From Bacteroidota bacterium (GTDB lineage: Bacteria > Bacteroidota > Bacteroidia > NS11-12g > UBA955), in NCBI GenBank assembly GCA_963169345.1, contig CAUJCT010000056.1, positions 100,446-164,445 of the forward strand: a DNA stretch of 64,000 nucleotides. The letters run 5' to 3'. Both the position numbers and the translations under genes were made by a program. A model generated the notes under the pieces. It was not told where the DNA came from. It saw only the letters and a program-made list of their open reading frames with translations, and ran no database searches. Positions 35,777 to 43,800 of the stretch are shown piece after piece. Positions within the stretch are counted from its first letter, which is position 1. Each line of letters begins with the position of its first letter.

Positions 35777-36889
35777 TTAAAGTACCTGTTCTACTGGGGT
35801 ATAAGGCAGGTTGAATGCATCTGAAACGCCTTTGTAAACAACCTTACCGTTCACTACATTTAATCCCAATGTTAATTCGGCACTTGATTTACAAGCTTCT
35901 TTCCAACCTTTGTTAGCTAATTGAATAGCGTATGGCAATGTTGCATTGGTTAATGCCAGTGTTGAAGTATAAGGAACTGCACCCGGCATGTTTGCAACAC
36001 AATAGTGAATAACATCATCAATTACATAAGTAGGTTCTGCGTGTGTTGTAGCTTTGGTAGTTTCAAAGCATCCGCCCTGGTCAACTGCTACGTCTACCAA
36101 CACTGAACCTTTCTTCATATATTTCAACATATCTCTGGTGATCAGATGTGGCGCTTTTGCACCCGGAATCAATACACCTCCAATTACCAGATCAGCTGTT
36201 TTAATAGCTTCACGAATGTTATAGCTGTTGCTGTACATGGTTTGTACATTGGCTGGCATAATATCATCCAACTGGCGAAGTCTTGGAATAGAAATATCCA
36301 TTATTGTTACATGGGCACCTAATCCTGCTGCCATTTTAGCAGCCTGAGTACCTACGATACCACCACCTAATACAACCACATCAGCTGGTTTTACTCCCGG
36401 TACACCTCCAAGAAGAATACCGCGACCGCCTAATGGTTTTTCAAGATATTTTGCACCTTCCTGTACACTCATTCTACCTGCTACTTCACTCATTGGAATT
36501 AACAATGGCAAGGAGCGATCAGCTTTCTCTACTGTTTCATAGGCCAGACATACTGCACCACTGGCAATCATTGCATTGGTTAATGGTTCATAAGAAGCAA
36601 AGTGGAAATAAGTGAAAAGCAACTGATCTTTCTTTATCAGTTTATATTCGCTTTCGATAGGTTCTTTCACTTTTACAATCATTTCAGCGATTGCATAAAC
36701 TTCTTCTATGCTTGGCAACATTTTAGCACCTGCCTCCTGATATTCGGCATCAGAAAAACCGCTTCCGGTACCGGCAGTTTGTTGCACATACACTGTATGA
36801 CCGTGTTTTACAAATTCAGCAACACCTGCTGGGGTTACTGCTACACGATTTTCATTGTTCTTAATCTCTTTAGGAACTCCTATGATCAT
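35777..36889 (-). CDS. ald: Alanine dehydrogenase
   Basis: NAD-dependent oxidative deamination of L-alanine to pyruvate and ammonia, reversible. The N-terminal AlaDH/PNT domain opens MIIGVPKEIKNNENRVAVTP; the Rossmann part has VVLGGGIVGTQAAKMAAGLG and VAVDQGGCFETTKATTH, and the active-site region AVPYTSTLALTNAT follows. I chose ATG 36889, the usual family start and 24 bp behind a TACTTTTG box (36914-36921); the longer frame adds only a hydrophobic non-conserved tail. Length of 370 residues is normal. Divergent from the homologous transhydrogenase subunit gene. Confidence 0.95.
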   Translation of the reverse strand: MIIGVPKEIKNNENRVAVTPAGVAEFVKHGHTVYVQQTAGTGSGFSDAEYQEAGAKMLPSIEEVYAIAEMIVKVKEPIESEYKLIKKDQLLFTYFHFASYEPLTNAMIASGAVCLAYETVEKADRSLPLLIPMSEVAGRMSVQEGAKYLEKPLGGRGILLGGVPGVKPADVVVLGGGIVGTQAAKMAAGLGAHVTIMDISIPRLRQLDDIMPANVQTMYSNSYNIREAIKTADLVIGGVLIPGAKAPHLITRDMLKYMKKGSVLVDVAVDQGGCFETTKATTHAEPTYVIDDVIHYCVANMPGAVPYTSTLALTNATLPYAIQLANKGWKEACKSSAELTLGLNVVNGKVVYKGVSDAFNLPYTPVEQVL

Positions 36890-37055
36890 ATTGTTGTTTT
36901 TAAAAAAGTGCTGCAAAAGTAAAGGAAAAGTAAAGAAAATGGAAATATGTCTCAAAGTTTATTGAATTGACATAAATCATGGAAATTACCTTCGTATACT
37001 CGACAAGCAATTGTGCTTTTATAAAAGATTAATATCTATCTTTTAAACTTTTATA

Positions 37056-37063
37056 TATATTTG
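37056..37063 (+). promoter_or_regulatory. -7 promoter box TATATTTG of the transhydrogenase operon
   Basis: Exact TAnnTTTG match that ends 6 bases before the pntA ATG at 37070. If used, transcription begins at about the start codon. No good -33 TTTG. Confidence 0.45.
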
Positions 37064-37069
37064 CCCGTA

Positions 37070-38173
37070 ATGAAAATAGGAACCGTTAAGGAGACCAGGG
37101 CTGGTGAAAATAGAGTTGCCCTTAGTCTCGATGTAGTGAAAGCCCTTGTAAAACAAGGTTTTCAATGCTTTATCGAAAGTGGTGCCGGAATCGCATCTAA
37201 TTTCTCTGATGAAGCTTTCAAAAATGCCGGAGCCGAAGTCCTCTCCAATGCCTCCGATGTCTTCAATACAGTCGATGTGCTTGTTAAAGTCAATGCACCT
37301 GACCAATCCGAAATTGCTGCCATTAAAGAAGGTACTACAATCATTTCATTTATCTACCATTTAAGTAATCCGCAACTGGTTGAGCAACTGAATGCCAAAA
37401 AATTAACCGTATTCAGTATGGACGCCATTCCGCGTATCTCAAGAGCCCAAAGCATGGATGCCCTAAGCTCTCAGGCTAATCTGGCCGGATATAAGGCAGT
37501 TCTGCTCGGCGCACATCATTCAGCCCGGATTTTCCCAATGCTGATGACCGCTGCCGGTACTATTACTCCTGCAAAAGTGCTCATTTTTGGGGCCGGTGTT
37601 GCAGGCCTGCAAGCTATAGGAACCGCCAAGCGCCTTGGTGCAGTAGTTGAGGTAACTGATATTAGACCGGAAACTAAGGAACAGGTTGAATCACTGGGAG
37701 GTAAATTCATTAATTTCGATACCGGAGATGTGAAAATTGAAGGCGGTTATGTAAAAGAAACCAGCGAAGACACACTCAAAAAACAAAGAGAAATCTTATC
37801 CAAACACCTGGCCGCTGCTGATGTGGCAATAACTACGGCACTGATTCCGGGAAAAAAAGCGCCAATACTGATTACCGAAGATATGGTAAAAGGAATGAAA
37901 CTGGGCTCAGTAATTATCGATATGGCCGTTGAACAAGGTGGTAACTGCGAAATCAGTGAACCTGGTAAAGTAGTAGTTAAACACGGTGTTAAAATTGTTG
38001 GAGAAATGAACCTGCCATCTCAGCTTTCACAAAATGCCAGTGAATCTTATGCTAAAAATATCCAGGCATTTTTAACTCATCTGGCAACTAAAGATGGCTT
38101 TAAATGGGAAATGGAAGAAGAAATAACTAAAGGAACTTTAATCGCTAAAGGAGGCGAAATTTTAAGAAAATAA
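37070..38173 (+). CDS. pntAA: NAD(P) transhydrogenase alpha subunit, part 1
   Basis: NAD(H)-binding domain I of the proton-translocating transhydrogenase, which makes NADPH from NADH using the proton gradient. The sequence has MKIGTVKETRAGENRVALS, GAGVAGLQAIGTAKRLGAV with the Rossmann glycines, IDMAVEQGGNCE and the family region RAQSMDALSSQANLAGYKAV. Start at ATG 37070 rather than the TTG at 37061, which lies inside the promoter box. The enzyme is split: this protein is soluble (367 residues) and the membrane part is encoded one base further on. Confidence 0.95.
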   Translation: MKIGTVKETRAGENRVALSLDVVKALVKQGFQCFIESGAGIASNFSDEAFKNAGAEVLSNASDVFNTVDVLVKVNAPDQSEIAAIKEGTTIISFIYHLSNPQLVEQLNAKKLTVFSMDAIPRISRAQSMDALSSQANLAGYKAVLLGAHHSARIFPMLMTAAGTITPAKVLIFGAGVAGLQAIGTAKRLGAVVEVTDIRPETKEQVESLGGKFINFDTGDVKIEGGYVKETSEDTLKKQREILSKHLAAADVAITTALIPGKKAPILITEDMVKGMKLGSVIIDMAVEQGGNCEISEPGKVVVKHGVKIVGEMNLPSQLSQNASESYAKNIQAFLTHLATKDGFKWEMEEEITKGTLIAKGGEILRK

Positions 38174-38174
38174 T

Positions 38175-38480
38175 ATGGAAACTTTTATCACTTTTTTATC
38201 CGAAAATCAATTGATGGTATACCTCGTTATCCTCATGATTTTCCTTGGTATCGAGTTAATTGAAAAAGTGCCCTCAGTATTACACACCCCTTTAATGAGT
38301 GGCGCAAATGCTATTCACGGTGTGGTAATCATCGGGGCTATTATCATAATGGGACAAGCCGATAATATCTATGCAACAGTATTAGGTTTTATTGCAGTTG
38401 TCCTCGGTACACTCAACGTTGTCGGTGGTTTTGTTGTCACAGACAGAATGCTGGAAATGTTTAAAAAGAAGAAAAAATAA
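38175..38480 (+). CDS. pntAB: NAD(P) transhydrogenase alpha subunit, part 2
   Basis: Small membrane domain of the split alpha subunit, 101 residues with three hydrophobic helices (about 13-30, 45-60, 68-90) and a Lys-rich cytoplasmic tail (MFKKKKK). The typical LSGANAIHGVVIIGAI-like block is present as SGANAIHGVVIIGAI. Forms part of the proton channel with the beta subunit. Starts one base after pntAA. Confidence 0.93.
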   Translation: METFITFLSENQLMVYLVILMIFLGIELIEKVPSVLHTPLMSGANAIHGVVIIGAIIIMGQADNIYATVLGFIAVVLGTLNVVGGFVVTDRMLEMFKKKKK

Positions 38481-38483
38481 TCT

Positions 38484-38648
38484 TTGAAAATCAAAAATAA
38501 AATACCCATTAAAAAGGAAGTGGACAATGAACTCTGGATGCAGCTAAATGGTCTGATTCATTTGCCACATACTAAAAGCAAACTTCGATACGGAACTGTG
38601 TCATCTCTGCTCAGTCAAATTCGTTCAAAATCCAAACTCCTTAATTAA
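38484..38648 (+). CDS. Candidate small protein between pntAB and pntB
   Basis: A 54-codon frame beginning TTG at 38484, 3 bases after the pntAB stop, and ending 13 bases before the pntB ATG, so it fills the gap exactly. The translation is basic and soluble-looking: starts KIKNKIPIKKEVDNELWMQ and ends SQIRSKSKLLN. I know no family for it. A chance frame in 180 bp of AT-rich DNA is possible, but unbroken coding that matches both neighbours' spacing argues for translation. It could be a small accessory factor of the transhydrogenase or an unrelated passenger. Confidence 0.45.
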   Translation: MKIKNKIPIKKEVDNELWMQLNGLIHLPHTKSKLRYGTVSSLLSQIRSKSKLLN

Positions 38649-38661
38649 GATTTAAAAAAAC

Positions 38662-40068
38662 ATGCAACAACATATACTCAATATCATCTACATGCTTGGT
38701 TCTGTCTCTTTTATATTCGGGATCAAAATGTTAGGTAAACCTGAAAGTGCAAAAAAAGGCAATCTGATTGCAGCAGTCGGAATGGGAATCGCTATCATTG
38801 GAACTATTTTTCTCTATGAAAGTAATGGCAAAGGACTAACAAATTACCCATGGATTTTCGGAGGTTTAATTGTTGGTACAGTCATCGGAACCCTCATGGC
38901 TAAAAAGGTAAAAATGACTGGTATGCCACAAATGGTGTCATTCTTTAATGGTATGGGTGGTGCCTGTGCCGCTTTAATTTCTTTGGTAGAATTTAATCAC
39001 TTGTCTCATGAAGCTGATTTTACTGATGCTGAACCTACCCATTTGATTATCATTTTCCTTGGACTGGTCATTGGTAGTATTTCATTCGCCGGAAGTATGA
39101 TAGCTTATGGTAAACTGGATGAAAAAATCAAAGATAAAACCTTGCCTTTACAACAAGTCATCAATATAGGGTTGTTATTGGTTATACTAGGTATCGCTGG
39201 AGCTGCATCTTTTGGATTCTTCGATACACCAAATGTTCTTTTCCTGATTCTTGGTTTATCACTCCTATATGGTGTACTATTCGTAATGCCTATCGGTGGA
39301 GCCGATATGCCGGTTGTTATTTCTTTGCTCAACTCTTTTACCGGTGTTGCAGCTGCAATGGGTGGATTCCTTTACGATAATAAAGTCATGTTGTTTGGCG
39401 GTATTCTCGTAGGTAGTGCCGGCACCCTTTTAACTGTTGTTATGTGTAAGGCAATGAATCGCTCTTTAACCAATGTTCTTATTGGCAATTTTGGCGGTGG
39501 TTCCAAATCTACAGGCGAAAGCAAATCCATCTCTGGAAGTATTAGAGAAGTTTCAATTTCTGATGCTGCTGTCTTAATGAAATACAGTAAAAAAGTAGTT
39601 ATAGTACCTGGTTATGGTTTAGCTGTAGCTCAGGCTCAGCACGTTTGTCATGAACTCGAACAAACACTGGAGGAAGAAGGTGTAGAAGTAAAATATGCCA
39701 TACACCCTGTCGCCGGTCGTATGCCAGGCCACATGAATGTGCTTCTTGCTGAAAGTAATGTCAGCTATGATAAACTCGTTGAAATGGATGACATCAATCC
39801 GGAATTTAAAACTACAGATGTTGTACTCATAGTTGGTGCCAATGACGTTGTCAATCCAGCTGCCAAAACAGATCCTAGCTCTCCTATTTATGGTATGCCT
39901 ATTTTAAGTGTAGAAGATGCCGCTCATACTATCGTAATGAAACGAAGTATGAAAGCTGGTTATGCCGGTATAGAAAATGAATTATTCTACAACCCAAAAA
40001 ACAGAATGTTATTTGGTGATGCAAAAAAGACGCTTACGGAACTGGTTAGTGAGCTAAAAAACATTTAA
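38662..40068 (+). CDS. pntB: NAD(P) transhydrogenase beta subunit
   Basis: Membrane proton channel plus NADP(H)-binding domain III, 468 residues. The first 270 residues hold about eight to nine membrane helices, including GADMPVVISLLNSFTGVAAAM with the family's conserved loop. The C-terminal domain from about 300 has VPGYGLAVAQAQH, the NADP-binding HPVAGRMPGHMNVLLAE and GANDVVNPAA. Complete. Last gene of the operon, followed by a strong terminator. Confidence 0.96.
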   Translation: MQQHILNIIYMLGSVSFIFGIKMLGKPESAKKGNLIAAVGMGIAIIGTIFLYESNGKGLTNYPWIFGGLIVGTVIGTLMAKKVKMTGMPQMVSFFNGMGGACAALISLVEFNHLSHEADFTDAEPTHLIIIFLGLVIGSISFAGSMIAYGKLDEKIKDKTLPLQQVINIGLLLVILGIAGAASFGFFDTPNVLFLILGLSLLYGVLFVMPIGGADMPVVISLLNSFTGVAAAMGGFLYDNKVMLFGGILVGSAGTLLTVVMCKAMNRSLTNVLIGNFGGGSKSTGESKSISGSIREVSISDAAVLMKYSKKVVIVPGYGLAVAQAQHVCHELEQTLEEEGVEVKYAIHPVAGRMPGHMNVLLAESNVSYDKLVEMDDINPEFKTTDVVLIVGANDVVNPAAKTDPSSPIYGMPILSVEDAAHTIVMKRSMKAGYAGIENELFYNPKNRMLFGDAKKTLTELVSELKNI

Positions 40069-40090
40069 CCTGATTTACAATACTTTATCT

Positions 40091-40130
40091 AAAGCACTGT
40101 TTTCGACTATGAAACAGTGCTTTTTTGTTT
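40091..40130 (+). terminator. Rho-independent terminator of the pnt operon
   Basis: Perfect 12-bp stem AAAGCACTGTTT (40091-40102) / AAACAGTGCTTT (40112-40123) with a 9-base loop and a run of T residues after it. It lies 23 bp behind the pntB stop. Confidence 0.9.
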
Positions 40131-40149
40131 TAAAAGGAAAATCAAAACA

Positions 40150-40260
40150 ACCTGTCAGGTCCCAAATCTTAGCTTGCCTTAAGGGTTTTCTAAATTCTAT
40201 ATAATTGATTTACAAATATATAGAATTTACGATTTTTAGTAAAATACAAGCTGTCAGGTT
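40150..40260. repeat. Paired CTGTCAGGT motifs around an AT-rich inverted repeat
   Basis: ACCTGTCAGGT (40150-40160), itself a palindrome, recurs in direct orientation as CTGTCAGGTT at 40251-40260. Between them TAAATTCTATATA (40191-40203) is inverted at TATATAGAATTTA (40217-40229). No ORF lies within. Function unknown. Confidence 0.45.
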
Positions 40261-40495
40261 AATTTTTAAATCTTAATTCCAGCCCTTCCATTTTCCCCAA
40301 AAAACACTTCTCATTTCTCAATTTGAGAGAAAAACTCATTCAATTTATAAAAACACATATCATCCTATATTTCAACATTTTAAGTTGATTTGAAACTTCT
40401 AAACTCAAATTTGGTACTCAAATTCAACTCACTTTTTAAACATCCACATTCGTTGCAACAAACCAATACTTCTCTCGCATATTTATTATAATTTA
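40261..40495. other. AT-rich gene-free stretch
   Basis: Between the repeat pair and the promoter of the PKD region no reading frame, hairpin or recognised motif was found. The base composition is strongly AT and rich in A- and T-runs. With the terminator, repeat pair, promoter and small ORF it makes up the 751-bp gap between pntB and the PKD gene. Confidence 0.5.
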
Positions 40496-40526
40496 TTTGT
40501 TTTATAGAATTAAGTTTATATATTTG
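40496..40526 (+). promoter_or_regulatory. Consensus Bacteroidota promoter before the small ORF and PKD gene
   Basis: TTTG (40496-40499), a 19-bp spacer, then TATATTTG (40519-40526): a full match to TTTG-N19-21-TAnnTTTG. Transcription would start near 40531-40533, 37 bp before the 52-codon ORF and about 290 bp before the PKD ATG. Confidence 0.75.
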
Positions 40527-40568
40527 CTATCCACAATATATTAACAATTTGTAATAACTTTTCTCAAA

Positions 40569-40727
40569 ATGAGAACAAAAGCACAAAAAACCAGTCTTAC
40601 TGCGCTGATTAGCAATATGTTAGTTTGTGGCTTTACGTTTGTTGCCAATTCTCTTAATACCATAATCAACTACCTATATGAAACTGAATATTTACAATAT
40701 CTTCCCAAAAACTCTATTAACCTATAG
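40569..40727 (+). CDS. Candidate 52-residue small membrane-like protein
   Basis: A complete ATG-to-TAG frame directly behind a consensus promoter. The N-terminus is basic (MRTKAQKT) and is followed by a hydrophobic stretch LTALISNMLVCGFTFVANSL, which resembles a signal or membrane anchor, then a Tyr-rich tail. No family known to me. It ends 92 bp before the PKD gene. It could be a real small protein, a leader peptide, or a remnant of an older gene start. The promoter placement gives it moderate support. Confidence 0.4.
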   Translation: MRTKAQKTSLTALISNMLVCGFTFVANSLNTIINYLYETEYLQYLPKNSINL

Positions 40728-40819
40728 AAAAAATTACCTGACATATTACAACCTAAGCTTTGCTTTTCAAATCTGATTCATTTGGGTGTGTGCTAATCTG
40801 ATTGAATAATTCGATATAA

Positions 40820-43800
40820 ATGAAAAAACAGGCTATCATAGGTTTATTGTATTTGCTCTTATTACAAGGGTATACAACCTTTGCGTGCCAGATTACACCT
40901 TCTTTTTCCAATAGCCAGTCACATACCTGCGGATTGCCCACTATAGTCTCCGTTACCAATACCTCCACCGGCTCACTCAGCAATTCTGCCAAATACTGGT
41001 GGAAAATCAATTACACCAAAGCTACCGACACCATCATCGGTAAAACATCCAATACCTTTTTCCTAAAACGACCAGGCGCTAATTACGTCAAACTCTTTGT
41101 CAAAGACTCTGCCGGTTGCATCGACTCTTCGGGTGTTACAATAACTGTTACAACCAATGCTAAATCCATACTGGATCAGAACTTAGTTTACACCTACCAG
41201 CCAACATGGATGAACTGTTTGCAGTTTATCACTGACCCAGATTCCTTCAGAGTAAATTTTGAATCTGCAGATACACTTAAAAATCTTCGAATCATCTGGG
41301 GCGATGGCAATACAGATTACTCGGGAAATGACCTTGCTCCCAATACAGTAAAAACACATTTATACAATTCTCTTGGTATTTTCACCATCAAAATTATTAC
41401 TACCAATGGTGCCTGTACAGACACAGTATATGGCACAGTTTATAACCAGAGACAACCAACTGCGGGTATAATCGGTCCGGCTTCAGGAAGCAACCGCGGC
41501 TGTGTGCCTCATACTCTTAGAATCATCAATAACTCATACAATATTTCCAATAATACCACTTTTCTAATTGATTGGGGAAATGGAGATACAGAGACAAAAC
41601 CATACAATACATACAACGATACCATCTATCATACCTATACCAAAGGTATTTGTGCCGGTATAATTAAGATAACCGCTACCAATGTTTGCGGTAGTTCATT
41701 CTCAACATGGAATCCTATCGATATCAGCGACCGCGACAAAGCTCTGTGGAGTGTTGCCAGCACTTGTAATCCTACTGGTAACTTTGTGTTTCAAAATCTG
41801 TCAACAGACTTATACTGTCTTGTCCCTGATATTAAAGAGTATTTCTGGGATTTCGGCGACAGCACAACTTTTGGCTGGACAGGCTCTAAAGCTTCTCAAA
41901 GCCACAACTATAAAAAAGAAGGCACTTACATCGTTTCACTCATAGCTAAAACTGCTTGTGGCAACGATACCTTCCGAGGTGTAGTTAATGTTTTCTATAA
42001 TCCGGTTGCGGGAATGAAAATCAGCAATCAACGTGGTTGCCGTCCTCTTAGTGTTACTTTAACTGACACTTCTAAAGGAAGAGGATTAAGTCGTCTTTGG
42101 ACCGTGAATGATGGTGGTACAGTTAAAACATTTACTGACTCCATTCTCAACTATACTTTCACTAAAGCAGGTAACAATACAGTCAATCTTACTGTTACCA
42201 ATATTTGTAATTCTTCTAGTATAACAAGAACTTTCGTTGTAACTGACAAACCAAAATCATCCTTTACCACGATTAATAGTTCATGCATTCCGGTTACTCA
42301 AACTTTTACCAACACTTCCACATCCTATTTTTCAAACCCAAGCTATTTATGGGACTTCGGTGATGGTACAAGTTCAACTTTAAAAAATCCTTCTGCAAAA
42401 ATATATTCTACTCCAGGAACATATATTGTGAAATTAATCATCACAGATTCATGTGGCAGCGATACTTCATCTCAAACTTTTACAGCTTACAATTTGCCTC
42501 AGGCCATCGTTTCAGGTGATACTGTAGCCTGTACTTTTGATACAGTCAGGTTTGTCAATACTTCCATTAATTCTAATCAGTACAACTGGCAATTTGGAGA
42601 CAATCAAAGTTTAACTGTAAACGACACCCTTCCGGTAAAACACGTTTATACCGTACCAGGAACGTACACTGTTCTGTTGATATCAGGAACTTCAAGTGGT
42701 TGTAAAGATACAGCTTCAATAAAAGTCTTAATTAAACCTGGTGCAAAAGCAGATTTCAGCTTTGATAAAATTTACGGTTGCACACCTGCAAAATTCAAGG
42801 TAACCAACAACTCTATTTATGGTAAAGACTATTATTGGTTTGCGAATGGTCAATTAATCAGCACGGCAAATCAACCAAATGATACAACTCTGTATACAGA
42901 TACAACTATTATTAAACTCAAGCTAATTGCTACCAGCAACTCATCCTGCCAAAGCGATTCTCTTGAAAAAAACTTCTTTACTGCTAAAAATCCGATTGCT
43001 TCCATTGCTCCAAAAGATTCCGGTTGTGGTCCGTTAACTTTAAAGTTGAAAAACAACTCAACTTACGCACTTACTTACAACTGGAATCTCGGCAATGGGA
43101 CTACATCTACATTAGCAGAACCAACCGGCATTTTTCCTTCAGCAGGTAGCAAAGACACTGTCTATTATCCTACGCTTATCGCTCAAAATTGGGCAGGTTG
43201 TATGGATACAACATTAGGATCCATTGTCGTATATCCAGGGCCTGGCGCCAACTTCTCAATGAATCTTTCTGATGGTTGCGGTCCTCTTAGTATCAACTTT
43301 AGCAATCTATCCACTACTAATAACAGCGAACCATTCAGTTCCTTAAAACACAACTGGCAGTTTGGTGATGGTTCTTCTGATTCTAATGCCAATACCAGCC
43401 ATGTCTTTCATGCAAATTCCGATAAAGATACTATCTACTCAGTTAGTCTTCAAATCACCAGCATAAATGGCTGTACCAATACTTTAAATGACACTGTCAG
43501 AGTTTATCCTCAGCCTAAAATTCAATTTGTTCCTGATAAATCAGATGGTTGTGCACTTTTAAATGTTCATTTCCAAAATCAGTCGAGTCCGGGAGACACC
43601 GGCAGTATTCAAATTATGTCATTTAACTGGACAAATGGGAATGGTCAATCCTATCAATCACAAGATATAGATGCCATATACAATTCCAGTCTGTATGGTG
43701 ATACTGTTTATATAGTCAAACTTATAGGAACCAACGAACATGGATGTACTGATTCTTTAACCAAATACATCACAGTCCACCCTCAGCCTGTTGCTGCTTT

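Noticed and set aside
40753..41010. 85-codon frame antisense to the PKD gene start
   Set aside because: Overlaps the signal peptide region of a strongly supported gene and has no family or promoter.
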